Virus record (IMG/VR): IMGVR_UViG_3300010883_025067
Span: 1 to 64,000 of that record
Reading direction: 5' to 3' (one strand)
Source: a virus
Length of the DNA stretch: 64,000 nt
Within the stretch, counting starts at the first letter, position 1, and each line of letters starts with the position of its first letter. The notes under the pieces are model-generated. The model was not told the origin of the DNA. It did no database searches and worked only from the letters and a program-made list of their open reading frames with translations. Position numbers and translations under genes: made by a program. Shown here piece after piece: positions 51,595-59,479 of the stretch.

Positions 51595-52227
51595 ATGGCA
51601 AGAAACATGTTTTTATTTTGTGCTTTATTTTTTATCGGTTGCTCTAGTCAGGAAAGCGTCGATGTAGACGTCAGAGAGAGTGATTTTATTCTTTTGCTTA
51701 AAAGTACACCGAAAAAATTTGGTGATTGGAGATTGCTGCCTGAGGTCGTGATCTGCCAAAATGCACCAATCTCAGAAAAGCAAATTATGAATGCTGTTGA
51801 TTTTTGGAGATCTCTTGGGTATAGATTTGGAGTTATTAGTTCAAAATATTCTGAATCATGCTTCACACATGGTAGACCATACTATCATATAACCATTGAG
51901 ATGAATAATCGGGCTGTTGATGAGATGCATTGTGGTGAGACTGCTTTATATCTACAGGGTGAATCACATGAAATACTTGGTGCAAGAATTTATTTAAGAA
52001 GCGGTGATGGCAACAGCCCCGGTGTGATAGAGCACGAATTCGGGCACGCGCTCGGCTGGAAGCATTTTAGAAAAAATGGTCACTTGATGCATCCAGCTTT
52101 GCGGAACGGTGGGTTCGACACACAGGGATTAAAAAATAATATTGTCCCAGTTGTGGGATATGGGATCGCAAGTGATGTAAATGAATCTGATATGATTCAG
52201 GTGTGTAGCGATCGTCGAGAAAAGTGA
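51595..52227 (+). CDS. Lipoprotein metalloprotease of metzincin type
   Basis: A 210-residue protein. The signal peptide (MFLFCALFFIGC) has a lipobox. VIEHEFGHALGWKHF is the HExxHxxGxxH zinc motif of metzincins, and NGHLMHP gives the Met-turn. Cys pairs are present in the mature part. It would degrade proteins from the membrane surface or periplasm, either host envelope or competing phage components. Confidence 0.82.
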   Translation: MARNMFLFCALFFIGCSSQESVDVDVRESDFILLLKSTPKKFGDWRLLPEVVICQNAPISEKQIMNAVDFWRSLGYRFGVISSKYSESCFTHGRPYYHITIEMNNRAVDEMHCGETALYLQGESHEILGARIYLRSGDGNSPGVIEHEFGHALGWKHFRKNGHLMHPALRNGGFDTQGLKNNIVPVVGYGIASDVNESDMIQVCSDRREK

Positions 52228-52475
52228 CAGAAGATATTAAAGATACTATTGAGTGGTGGAAGCATAAAGCATTCTTGCTTGAAAAGAGAATAGAGCAGTT
52301 AGAGCTTGAAAATTTTGAATTTCGAAGAACAATATGTGAAACTGTTGACAGGCTTAAGACACATAACTTAGATATGAAAGTAGTCGTCGAATCTAATGTA
52401 GGTGTGCTAAGTGAATGTGACGATGATAATATCTTGAGACCAAAATTTAAAAAAGCCAAGTGGAAGAAAGATTAG
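52224..52475 (+). CDS. Hypothetical coiled-coil protein
   Basis: An 83-residue protein from GTG (ATG-free), overlapping the protease stop. AFLLEKRIEQLELENFEFRR is a short coiled coil; basic end. Unrecognised. Confidence 0.6.
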   Translation: MTEDIKDTIEWWKHKAFLLEKRIEQLELENFEFRRTICETVDRLKTHNLDMKVVVESNVGVLSECDDDNILRPKFKKAKWKKD

Positions 52476-52510
52476 TCGATATTAAGTCATATATTTATCT
52501 TTAGGGCAAT

Positions 52511-53263
52511 ATGAGACTCTTATTAATTCTTCTTCTGTCCGCAACAACAGTTGCTGATGCAACAGCAAAAAAACATATTGATATTGTTACTGACGACATT
52601 ACGTCATCTGTATTTATTTCTCGTGTATCAAATGAGCCTCTAACAGAATTTGAAAAGAAAGTTCGTGAGGCTGCTGTTAAGGTTATTGCAAAACGAGGTC
52701 ATGGTTCTGGAACCTATGTGAAGCTAAAGGGCTTTCATCTTGTCTTCACAGCAGCCCATGTTGTGACTGACGGAAGCAGACAATTTCTAGTGATGGGTGA
52801 TGGTGAGAAGGTAATCGGACATCTCGTATACTCAGATAAAAAACTTGATGTGGGAGTTTTGCTTATTCCAGAAATGAAGACTCGTAGTCCAATGAAATAC
52901 AAGCCACTGAAGGATCTCGCTGAAGTAGGTACACAGATCATGTATGCAGGGTTTCCAGCATCTCACAACCTTTTATCAATAAGAGGCATGATAGCTGGTC
53001 ACGAACTTGATAGATACGGAAACAAGGTTTTGCTGTTACATTCATATGCGTGGTTTGGATGTTCCGGATCAGGTGTGTATGACCAGCATGGAAATTTTGT
53101 AGGTGTGCTTTGGGGAATTGATTCACCACAAGGAAGATTGATTCCACAGATAGTCGAGGATATTGTCTGGGTGACACCGTCAAGTAACATTAATGAAGAC
53201 AAGATCATTGCTGGGATTTGTAAAAGCCTACTAACAGAATCTCGTGTTTGTTCTCTTTACTAG
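52511..53263 (+). CDS. Exported trypsin-like serine protease
   Basis: A 250-residue protein with a signal peptide (LLLILLLSATTVADA). The catalytic triad is visible: His in FTAAHVVTDG, Asp in KLDVGVLL, Ser in FGCSGSGVYD. GHGSGTYV and VGVLWGIDSPQG are typical of DegP/trypsin-like folds; no PDZ domain is present. It is exported to the periplasm. It converges with the thioredoxin-like gene (4-base overlap). Confidence 0.85.
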   Translation: MRLLLILLLSATTVADATAKKHIDIVTDDITSSVFISRVSNEPLTEFEKKVREAAVKVIAKRGHGSGTYVKLKGFHLVFTAAHVVTDGSRQFLVMGDGEKVIGHLVYSDKKLDVGVLLIPEMKTRSPMKYKPLKDLAEVGTQIMYAGFPASHNLLSIRGMIAGHELDRYGNKVLLLHSYAWFGCSGSGVYDQHGNFVGVLWGIDSPQGRLIPQIVEDIVWVTPSSNINEDKIIAGICKSLLTESRVCSLY

Positions 53264-53832
53264 GGCGTGATTATTTGAGCAATGCCCGCTTCAAGAGCTG
53301 ATTGACTATAGCCTCGTAGTATCTGCTTTATAACCATGTCCTCTGTTATAAAGAAGAATGTGGGCCATCCTGTTATGTTCCATCCAGTTGTAGAGGAGTA
53401 GTCTATCATATTTCTGCTTCCTGCTAGAACATGTGAATCTTCGATAACAAACAAATCTGCCCAATATGCACAATCATCAGATGTCGCAGGCTCACCTTCT
53501 GCTGTTTCAATGAGCACAGTTAGATATTCAAGATTCTCTGACGCATACTTTGCCTTCACCTGATCTACCTTAGATGCAGCATCCATACATGGGCCACACC
53601 ACATCACGCTGAAGTCTAGAACAATTGGCTGTTTGTAGAAGTCGTAAAGAGAGACGTCATTTCCATGCTGATCAACAAGTGTAAAATTGCAAGGATGATC
53701 TTCGATGTTTTGTGAGCATTCTTCCCACGGATATGGATTTTCTTGAACCTGACTGTCATCGCTTTTATCGAGACGAGGTGTGCATGCATTACATGCAGAT
53801 GTGAGAAAGAGAAAAAATAGAGACTTATACAT
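53260..53832 (-). CDS. Thioredoxin-like (TlpA-type) lipoprotein
   Basis: A 190-residue protein. The signal peptide (SLFFLFLTSAC) has a lipobox, and the thioredoxin fold has an active site VMWCGPCMDAA and the cis-Pro region GWPTFFFI. It would reduce or oxidise disulfides in the envelope. Its ATG shares a base with the stop of the VWA/ASH lipoprotein, so the two are co-translated; that protein is Cys-containing and might be its client. Confidence 0.85.
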   Translation of the reverse strand: MYKSLFFLFLTSACNACTPRLDKSDDSQVQENPYPWEECSQNIEDHPCNFTLVDQHGNDVSLYDFYKQPIVLDFSVMWCGPCMDAASKVDQVKAKYASENLEYLTVLIETAEGEPATSDDCAYWADLFVIEDSHVLAGSRNMIDYSSTTGWNITGWPTFFFITEDMVIKQILRGYSQSALEAGIAQIITP

Positions 53833-55421
53833 TATTCACAGTTTCCTAATATTGCGTATTCAACTTCTATTGTGCTATTCATTGCTGGAGGAGAGCTAAA
53901 GATAATTGAATTAGAGGTGATGCTGTAACTCCAGCTAGCTGATGAATATCCATTTACAGTTACAATAATTGTCTCTTCAATGGGAAAGTCTGTGAGCTGG
54001 AACGAACTCTTTGCCATTGATTCTCTGGCAAGTGTGTCCATTTGTGCACCCCAGTCAACTGCACAAATGGACATGAAGGTTCCACTTAAAGCTTGTACGA
54101 CTTCGTAATACCCACCACCAAACTGAGCATACATACCATTTGAATTGCATCCTGATGGAAAATCACCTGCTACAGCATGTGCAACAATTTGTTCAGTTGA
54201 AGTTTTTAGGCTTTGGAGGTGATTAGCATAATCTTGAGGAAGCATTGTCGAATATCTGCTAGAGGCATCAGTTTCATCTGAGACATAGATAATTACGAGT
54301 TTTGCATCCGATCGCAGAAAAGAGCTGCCAGGTCCAGCATCTGCCCCTGACTGTGTTGACTCATAAGACTCCCACAAGCCTCTCTCTAAACCACTTCCAG
54401 AGACACCAATGCTGTTGATGATATTTGTAACGGTTCCGATAGGGTCAGCATGATTGCTATCAATAATCCCTCCGACAAAATTTTCATTATCAGTTGTAAT
54501 AAATGCGAGTTGATAGTCCACACCTGATGTAGCAAAGACATTAATGAAAGAGCTAAAGTTGTTTGCCAGATTTGTCTGGTGTCTGTACATCGAGCATGAA
54601 TTATCAATGACAAATAGAATATCAGACTTTGATTCACCTGTTTGTTCGAATGATTCACTTACGATTGCTGCATACTTTCCTAGTGCGACTTGATCAGCAC
54701 TTGCAGTAGGTGAAACAGGATCACTCGATGAAACTTCAACATATGAAGAGTCATCCACTAGATCAGTTGGTATGTATTCAATAATCACGTCTATGCTGCT
54801 GCTTGGAGGAATGATCCAGGGAAGGCTTCCGTGTATGCTCTGGTTATCATTGAAATTAAAGTCAACTGGCAGTGTTGTGAAAAATTCTACGTCGTCGACA
54901 TGTAGATCAGCATCACCAACATTTGCAATGTTGACATTGATTTTTTCATCACAACCGACATCCACTTCACCAAAGTCATAATACTCAGGAGTTATTTCTA
55001 TGATGGGTGCATTTCCTGCACCATTTAGTGTCACCACTACTAGAGGACTATCTGGATCATTTGATTCAATAAAGATCCTATCTGTGTCTGTTGAGTATGT
55101 TATGGGTGTGTAAGCTATCTCAATGCTTGTGGCCTCACCTGCCTCTAGGGAGGATTCATCGGGTGGGATAAGTGTAAAAACAGATCTGCCTGATCTTAGG
55201 TAGATATCGTTAAGATCTAACGTATCAGTTCCTACATTGGAAACAATGATTTCACTAATATTTGTTTCAAATCCAGAGTGTAGTGACCCAAAATCAATTG
55301 ATCCAGGAGAGACGTGAATGTCTGGGATCATATCAATCTTCGGATTTAGTTCATAATCTGAGCAGCCGGTCAACGCTACTAACATTGTAAAAATTACGCA
55401 AGATCGTGAAGTATATGACAT
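53832..55421 (-). CDS. Lipoprotein with two ASH-like beta domains and a VWA domain
   Basis: ATG 55421; 529 residues. A signal peptide with lipobox (MLVALTGC) is followed by two Ig-like domains of the ASH/choice-of-anchor type (SPGSIDFGSLHSGFETN, then TPEYYDFGEVDVGCDEKIN), and a VWA domain with the metal site DILFVIDNSCSMYRHQ and KLVIIYVSDETDAS. The C-terminus resembles that of the lipoprotein at 43172. The architecture is known from Myxococcota surface proteins. It may bind a cell-surface target. Confidence 0.8.
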   Translation of the reverse strand: MSYTSRSCVIFTMLVALTGCSDYELNPKIDMIPDIHVSPGSIDFGSLHSGFETNISEIIVSNVGTDTLDLNDIYLRSGRSVFTLIPPDESSLEAGEATSIEIAYTPITYSTDTDRIFIESNDPDSPLVVVTLNGAGNAPIIEITPEYYDFGEVDVGCDEKINVNIANVGDADLHVDDVEFFTTLPVDFNFNDNQSIHGSLPWIIPPSSSIDVIIEYIPTDLVDDSSYVEVSSSDPVSPTASADQVALGKYAAIVSESFEQTGESKSDILFVIDNSCSMYRHQTNLANNFSSFINVFATSGVDYQLAFITTDNENFVGGIIDSNHADPIGTVTNIINSIGVSGSGLERGLWESYESTQSGADAGPGSSFLRSDAKLVIIYVSDETDASSRYSTMLPQDYANHLQSLKTSTEQIVAHAVAGDFPSGCNSNGMYAQFGGGYYEVVQALSGTFMSICAVDWGAQMDTLARESMAKSSFQLTDFPIEETIIVTVNGYSSASWSYSITSNSIIFSSPPAMNSTIEVEYAILGNCE

Positions 55422-55453
55422 CAATAATACCTATTCATCACGACATATCAAGC

Positions 55454-55467
55454 AGCTAAATACTTAA
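55454..55467 (+). promoter_or_regulatory. Putative late-type promoter (AGCTAAATACTTAA)
   Basis: Same 14 bases as at 33634; 4 bases before the next ATG, in the divergent gap with the lipoprotein operon. Confidence 0.4.
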
Positions 55468-55471
55468 AAAT

Positions 55472-55735
55472 ATGCGCTTTAAAAAGGGTGATCTAGTTAG
55501 ATATGTTGCTAATCCACTTTCAACAGCGCCCAGAATTATCCCGAAAGGAAGAGGTCTGATCGGGATTGTTATCAACACTAGAGAGTTTCGTGTGGGTAAT
55601 AAGGACGATGTAGATACACAAGCAATTATGAAAATAGTATCAGTACATTGGTCAGATATAACCTGGAATGAGAGTAATGGTCTTTCTGAGGAATATGAGC
55701 CGGATCTTAAAATTATTCAAGCATCTGAAAAATAA
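55472..55735 (+). CDS. Hypothetical SH3-like protein
   Basis: An 87-residue protein; FKKGDLVRYVANPLS and GLIGIVINTREFRVG give a barrel-like pattern seen in other small genes here. Unrecognised. Confidence 0.6.
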   Translation: MRFKKGDLVRYVANPLSTAPRIIPKGRGLIGIVINTREFRVGNKDDVDTQAIMKIVSVHWSDITWNESNGLSEEYEPDLKIIQASEK

Positions 55736-56075
55736 AATATTTTCAATCAAATCTACTCTGTATGAGACAGGTGAGATTGTTAGCATTGTGCCATGTCCGT
55801 CACCTGAAGGTTTTTCTTATGGATCAATTTCAAGTGAGTCAATATTAATATTTAAAAAAATAGATCTACAGTCTTACCCATCATTCCATGATTTCTTAGG
55901 ACCTCACACAGAGGCGAAACAAGGTGATATTGCAACTGTGATCCGATTTGTAGGAAGGCCTACAAAAATTCGGGAAGGAAAAAAATGGTCACACTACGAC
56001 GTATATGAGATCATGATTCACGGTTCACTCTATCAGACTTTTGCACAAACATTGGTTTGTAGAGAAAATATATAG
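55695..56075 (+). CDS. Hypothetical protein
   Basis: Start uncertain: ATG 55695 gives 126 residues, ATG 55668 adds nine more. A basic helix is followed by a beta-rich part (ETGEIVSIVPCPSPEGF, GDIATVIRFVGRPTKI). Overlaps the previous gene by 41 bases. Confidence 0.5.
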   Translation: MSRILKLFKHLKNKIFSIKSTLYETGEIVSIVPCPSPEGFSYGSISSESILIFKKIDLQSYPSFHDFLGPHTEAKQGDIATVIRFVGRPTKIREGKKWSHYDVYEIMIHGSLYQTFAQTLVCRENI

Positions 56076-56081
56076 TATAAT
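56071..56081 (+). promoter_or_regulatory. Putative phage promoter (TATAGTATAAT)
   Basis: Near-consensus TGTAGTATAAT, 27 bases before the lipoprotein ATG. Confidence 0.4.
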
Positions 56082-56108
56082 AAGAATAGAAGAACAGTAG
56101 CTGATATT

Positions 56109-56471
56109 ATGAATAAGTTTTCTTTAGTGATCCTTTGTATGATAGTTTCCTTTGCATCACAAGGTTGTGCATCAAAGCTACATTACGTGGGAAAAAATTT
56201 CGAACCCAGCCAAAGTCTTTGTGCTGATGCACTTGTTGTAAACTTAGATGCAGCTGGATGCAATGCGATTTATTACGGACATTCACCATCATATAACGCT
56301 TTCAAGGTGCGCTGTGTTAGTGCTGACTGGAATAATAACAACAATGAGTGGATTTCTTATTCTTTCTTTCTCAAGCCTGCAGGGCAGGATTTTGAAGTTC
56401 ACAATGATTTATTCATGCTTTGTTCTGATATTTCATCGAGCCTATATTTTCTCAATGAGAACAATAGATAA
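56109..56471 (+). CDS. Small lipoprotein
   Basis: A 120-residue protein with a signal peptide ending SFASQGCAS (lipobox at Cys20) and several Cys in the mature part. No known domain. Its stop overlaps the next start. Confidence 0.7.
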   Translation: MNKFSLVILCMIVSFASQGCASKLHYVGKNFEPSQSLCADALVVNLDAAGCNAIYYGHSPSYNAFKVRCVSADWNNNNNEWISYSFFLKPAGQDFEVHNDLFMLCSDISSSLYFLNENNR

Positions 56472-56674
56472 TGACAATTGACATATACTTTACAGGTTGC
56501 CCTGATGCGTTGACTAAGATGGTTAAGAAGCCTGAGTATCATAAGCTTCTTGCTGTAATGAAGCAGAATACCAAACAGGCAGATCCTGACTTATTTAAAT
56601 TCAATGATGGTTCTTTGATCAGATTAAGTCAAATCGAATATCTTGATGTAAAACCAGACGTTTCTTTTCACTAG
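56471..56674 (+). CDS. Hypothetical small protein
   Basis: A 67-residue protein (DIYFTGCPDALTKMVKKPEY, SLIRLSQIEYLDVKP). Unrecognised; co-translated with the lipoprotein. Confidence 0.55.
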   Translation: MTIDIYFTGCPDALTKMVKKPEYHKLLAVMKQNTKQADPDLFKFNDGSLIRLSQIEYLDVKPDVSFH

Positions 56675-56750
56675 ATAATATCAGATATAATAAATAACAT
56701 TCTTTAAATGGTGTAAATTTGAAGAATGTATATTATCTTTTTATATGCTT

Positions 56751-56836
56751 GCGCAAGTGGTGGAATTGGTAGACACACAGGTCTTAGGAACCTGTGCTCA
56801 TGTGGCGTGGGGGTTCGAGTCCCCCCTTGCGCACCA
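56751..56836 (+). tRNA. tRNA-Leu (TAG)
   Basis: Acceptor GCGCAAG/CTTGCGC, anticodon loop CTTAGGA, long variable arm, T-arm GGGGGTTCGAGTCCCCC and CCA. Reads CUA. A TATAAT (56686-56691) lies upstream of the cluster. Confidence 0.95.
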
Positions 56837-56839
56837 TCT

Positions 56840-56925
56840 GGAAGGCATCCGAATTGGTGAGGACACAGATTTGAAATCTGTTGCACTGCAAAGTGTTGGG
56901 GGTTCGAGTCCCCCGCCTTCCGCCA
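56840..56925 (+). tRNA. tRNA-Ser (TGA)
   Basis: Acceptor GGAAGGC/GCCTTCC, anticodon loop TTTGAAA, long variable arm (GCACTGCAAAGTGT), encoded CCA. Reads UCA. Confidence 0.93.
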
Positions 56926-56928
56926 TTT

Positions 56929-57003
56929 GCCACCGTAGCTCAATGGCAGAGCACCGCTCTTGTAAAGCGGGGGTCAAGGGTTCAAATCCCTTCGGTGGCT
57001 CCA
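56929..57003 (+). tRNA. tRNA-Thr (TGT)
   Basis: Acceptor GCCACCG/CGGTGGC, anticodon loop CTTGTAA, encoded CCA. Reads ACA. Confidence 0.95.
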
Positions 57004-57006
57004 TTC

Positions 57007-57079
57007 GGGGATGTAGCTCAATTGGGAGAGCATCTGCTTTGCACGCAGAAGGTTGCTGGTTCAAGTCCAGCTGTCTCCA
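57007..57079 (+). tRNA. tRNA-Ala (TGC)
   Basis: Acceptor GGGGATG/TGTCTCC with a G-U pair, anticodon loop TTTGCAC, discriminator A. The next three bases are CAA, so the CCA end is not encoded here, unlike the other tRNAs. Reads GCA. Confidence 0.9.
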
Positions 57080-57086
57080 CAAGAAT

Positions 57087-57163
57087 CGGGATGTGGCGCA
57101 GCCTGGCAGCGCATCTGCTTTGGGAGCAGAGGGTCGCAGGTTCGAATCCTGTCATCCCGACCA
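57087..57163 (+). tRNA. tRNA-Pro (TGG)
   Basis: Acceptor CGGGATG/CATCCCG, anticodon loop TTTGGGA, T-arm CAGGTTCGAATCCTG and CCA. Reads CCA. Confidence 0.95.
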
Positions 57164-57178
57164 CCTGATTCAATTTAG

Positions 57179-57388
57179 ATGAATGTAAAAAGAACAACTA
57201 GAATAGCTGTTGAATTAACTTGTGATGAGACAATAGAAGCAATTATTTGCTGGCTAACCAAGGGCGTAGGAAATAATCGGTCTTGTAATCTTGCAGCAAG
57301 AATTTTAAATGGTGATAAAAGGAAGTTACTGCTTAGAAATAAGAAGTTGATTGTCGAGTTTCAGGAGGAAGATAATGAAGAAACATGA
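57179..57388 (+). CDS. Hypothetical small basic protein
   Basis: A 69-residue protein right after the tRNA cluster (RIAVELTCDETIEAIICWLT). No clear ribosome site. Unrecognised. Confidence 0.55.
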   Translation: MNVKRTTRIAVELTCDETIEAIICWLTKGVGNNRSCNLAARILNGDKRKLLLRNKKLIVEFQEEDNEET

Positions 57389-57479
57389 AGTTTCGAGAAA
57401 TACAATAAGCTTCTTTTTTGTAGAATTAGATAACACCCAGCAGGAGAAAATATGGGCAACTGCAATGTTGGACGTCTAA
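57375..57479 (+). CDS. Very small ORF with strong ribosome site
   Basis: A 34-residue ORF with CAGGAGGAAGATA before ATG. It overlaps both neighbours (14 and 28 bases). NTISFFFVELDNTQQEKIWA. Real translation is likely from the ribosome site, function unknown. Confidence 0.45.
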   Translation: MKKHEVSRNTISFFFVELDNTQQEKIWATAMLDV

Positions 57480-57694
57480 AGATCGTTTCAAGAAATACGC
57501 AAGAAGGTGATGCAAGCTTTTATTATAATCGTTTTGTTTATGTGAATGTTCACGGAGAGATAGAACAGCTTCTTCTCACAGATCGAGAGACTGAAGCTGC
57601 GAAGATTCGTGCCGAGAAGAATGTGAAGTTACTTGCTCAACCGACATTTCTTGATCGCCTTGTTCGATGGTGCTTGTGTCTACTGGGCGCATAG
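57452..57694 (+). CDS. Hypothetical small protein
   Basis: An 80-residue protein with CAGGAG before the ATG (FYYNRFVYVNVHGEIEQLLL, ETEAAKIRAEKNVKLLAQ). Unrecognised. Confidence 0.6.
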   Translation: MGNCNVGRLKIVSRNTQEGDASFYYNRFVYVNVHGEIEQLLLTDRETEAAKIRAEKNVKLLAQPTFLDRLVRWCLCLLGA

Positions 57695-57719
57695 TTATAC
57701 ATCGGAGTGTTGCTGTCTT

Positions 57720-58199
57720 TTGAGTTTTAAAGATCATCTCTGGTTTTCAGGTAGCGGTCAATCACACAATTACACTGATATTCTATCATCTATAGAATCA
57801 CACGTCAGTAATCAGGGAGAGATCTTTATTGGTACTGATAGTATGATAGATAGAAGAGCATGCATCTTTGTCACTGCCATTTGTTTACACGGTGCTAATG
57901 ATCAATTGGGTGGAAGATATTTTTTCACACGAATAAAAGATAAGAGTGAGCCCTACGAGAATTTGAAAGTTCGAATAATGCAAGAGGTATTTAGCTCAAT
58001 TGAGACAGGACACAATGTAAAGGAAGTTTTTCCTGATGCTGATATCGAGATTCATATAGATGTTGGAACAACAATTCACTCACAAACTCGACACCTGGCA
58101 GATATCGTGACAGGGTGGACAAGGGCAGCAGGATTCATCTGTAGAATAAAGCCGTACTCCTGGGCTTCAACAGCAGTTGCTGATAAGCATACAAAATAA
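57720..58199 (+). CDS. RNase H-like YkuK/DUF458-family protein
   Basis: I choose TTG 57720 with CGGAGTG upstream, giving 159 residues; an upstream in-frame ATG (57633) lies in the previous gene. GEIFIGTDSMIDRRA (first acid), GGRYFFTRI, IEIHIDVGTT (second acid) and GFICRIKPYSWAST with VADKHT match YkuK as I recall it. Predicted RNase H-fold, nuclease activity unproven. Confidence 0.75.
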   Translation: MSFKDHLWFSGSGQSHNYTDILSSIESHVSNQGEIFIGTDSMIDRRACIFVTAICLHGANDQLGGRYFFTRIKDKSEPYENLKVRIMQEVFSSIETGHNVKEVFPDADIEIHIDVGTTIHSQTRHLADIVTGWTRAAGFICRIKPYSWASTAVADKHTK

Positions 58200-58208
58200 A
58201 ATGTTGCT

Positions 58209-58418
58209 CTAGTACAAGCCCAATAATGATGTGATGGACAATCCTGTCGCCATGCCAAAGAAAAATACAGTTACAACTGTTAAGATATCAGTTCTTTTTC
58301 TGTTATACCTGTGCATGTCTCTATCTAGCATGTGTACCTGATACTGAATGATAGGTGGTAGATTCTCGTTGCTAAATTGTTCCCTAGATCCTGTCGGGAA
58401 TTTAATTAGGTTAGACAT
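58209..58418 (-). CDS. Small tail-anchored membrane protein
   Basis: A 69-residue minus-strand protein: N-terminal IKFPTGSREQFSNENLPPII, a basic middle (RYNRKRTDILTV) and a C-terminal membrane helix (TVFFFGMATGLSITSLLGL). Membrane-facing like other small phage proteins. A -10-like TATAAT on the minus strand (58437-58432) lies just upstream. Confidence 0.7.
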   Translation of the reverse strand: MSNLIKFPTGSREQFSNENLPPIIQYQVHMLDRDMHRYNRKRTDILTVVTVFFFGMATGLSITSLLGLY

Positions 58419-58431
58419 CTTGTATATTTAG

Positions 58432-58439
58432 ATTATAAT
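58432..58439. promoter_or_regulatory. Symmetric ATTATAAT promoter element
   Basis: ATTATAAT contains TATAAT on both strands and lies in the 32-base divergent gap between the membrane protein and the HAD gene. Confidence 0.4.
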
Positions 58440-58450
58440 GGAGAGAGACA

Positions 58451-59248
58451 GTGCGTATCAAAGAATATAATATTGAACTTCTGTTTGAGAACGATGATGA
58501 TCCAACTAAGCTTCGTGTTCTTGATTTTGATGACACGATAGCTGATACAGTGGAACAGGTGATGATTACACAGACAGCTCCGGATGGAACTGTATCACAT
58601 AAGCCGATCAGTTCTAAAGAGTTCGCTGTCTATGAGTTGCAGCCCGGTGAATCGATCGATCCTGATATAGCATTTCAAGAATTTTCTCGAGTTGATATTG
58701 AGAAAGCCACACCGGTTCCGCTCATAGCTGACCTATTAAGAAAATTCGCATCAGCAGAAGGTAGAAGAAAACTCTTAATACTCACAGCACGTGGACAAGA
58801 AGTTGCTGATGATGTGATGGGTTTTCTTGAGAGAAGGGTGGGTATATCTGATCCAGCAGGAAAGATAGACTTTAGAGGTGTTAACAACAAGGATCCTGCA
58901 GCAAAGGTGTCGGTAATAGAGAGCTATCTTGATGATTATCCCAATATTCAGTTCGTTTCTTTTTATGATGATTCAGGACAGAATGTCAAGGCCGTCGCCA
59001 AGTTTCTTGATGATCGTGGGATAAAGAGGGATGTGAGACAGGTCGTAACAGATGAGGAGGGTAATGTTCGATTGGTTAGACCAAGGATTGACGAAGCAAC
59101 ACTAGTGACAGACTTTGGTATGATAACGCGTAATTTTCTTCGAGGAATAGTTGTAGAGGACAATGTTGACACTGTCACTGAAACATCTGAAGTTTTCGAT
59201 GAAAGAGATTTAGCACGTGACTTTTTCAGAAGAATGCTTAGTGAGTAA
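58451..59248 (+). CDS. HAD-superfamily phosphatase-like virion-type protein
   Basis: A 265-residue protein from GTG. After the tag-like start RIKEYNIELLFENDD come HAD motifs: LDFDDTIADT (catalytic Asp pair), LLILTARGQE (motif II), a Lys around DPAAKVS and FVSFYDDSGQNV (motif IV acids). C-terminal 70 residues form an extra domain. Substrate unknown. Confidence 0.78.
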   Translation: MRIKEYNIELLFENDDDPTKLRVLDFDDTIADTVEQVMITQTAPDGTVSHKPISSKEFAVYELQPGESIDPDIAFQEFSRVDIEKATPVPLIADLLRKFASAEGRRKLLILTARGQEVADDVMGFLERRVGISDPAGKIDFRGVNNKDPAAKVSVIESYLDDYPNIQFVSFYDDSGQNVKAVAKFLDDRGIKRDVRQVVTDEEGNVRLVRPRIDEATLVTDFGMITRNFLRGIVVEDNVDTVTETSEVFDERDLARDFFRRMLSE

Positions 59249-59435
59249 GTAACTCATGCAATTTGCTAACAGTAACTGATGCAGTATTGGAAAATATACC
59301 AGGGTGAATAGCATGCAAGCAGCATGCGATTCCTGCAGCTACTAGACGAATAGATACATGTTGTGCGAAAATAAAGTGTTGGCGGTAATTCATGTCAACA
59401 TCTTCAAGATGATCTCTAGCTGTTTTCAATACCAT
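59238..59435 (-). CDS. DUF6356-like small protein
   Basis: A 65-residue minus-strand protein. HFIFAQHVSIRLVAAGIACC, then LHAIHPGIFSNTASVTVSKL and HELL, recall the DUF6356 family pattern (HxxFA, HAxxPxxF, AS/V). Its end overlaps the HAD stop by 11 bases. GGAT precedes the ATG. Function unknown. Confidence 0.65.
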   Translation of the reverse strand: MVLKTARDHLEDVDMNYRQHFIFAQHVSIRLVAAGIACCLHAIHPGIFSNTASVTVSKLHELLTH

Positions 59436-59479
59436 ACATTTATCCTACTTTGAAATAGTTATTTCGTAAGGCTTCGAAT

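Noticed and set aside
56840-56925. Selenocysteine tRNA
   Set aside because: The anticodon is TGA (Ser, UCA), not TCA; the long variable arm is normal for tRNA-Ser.
56704-57168. Long ORFs on both strands in the tRNA cluster
   Set aside because: They are the well-known false ORFs made by consecutive tRNAs and would require coding over five tRNA genes.
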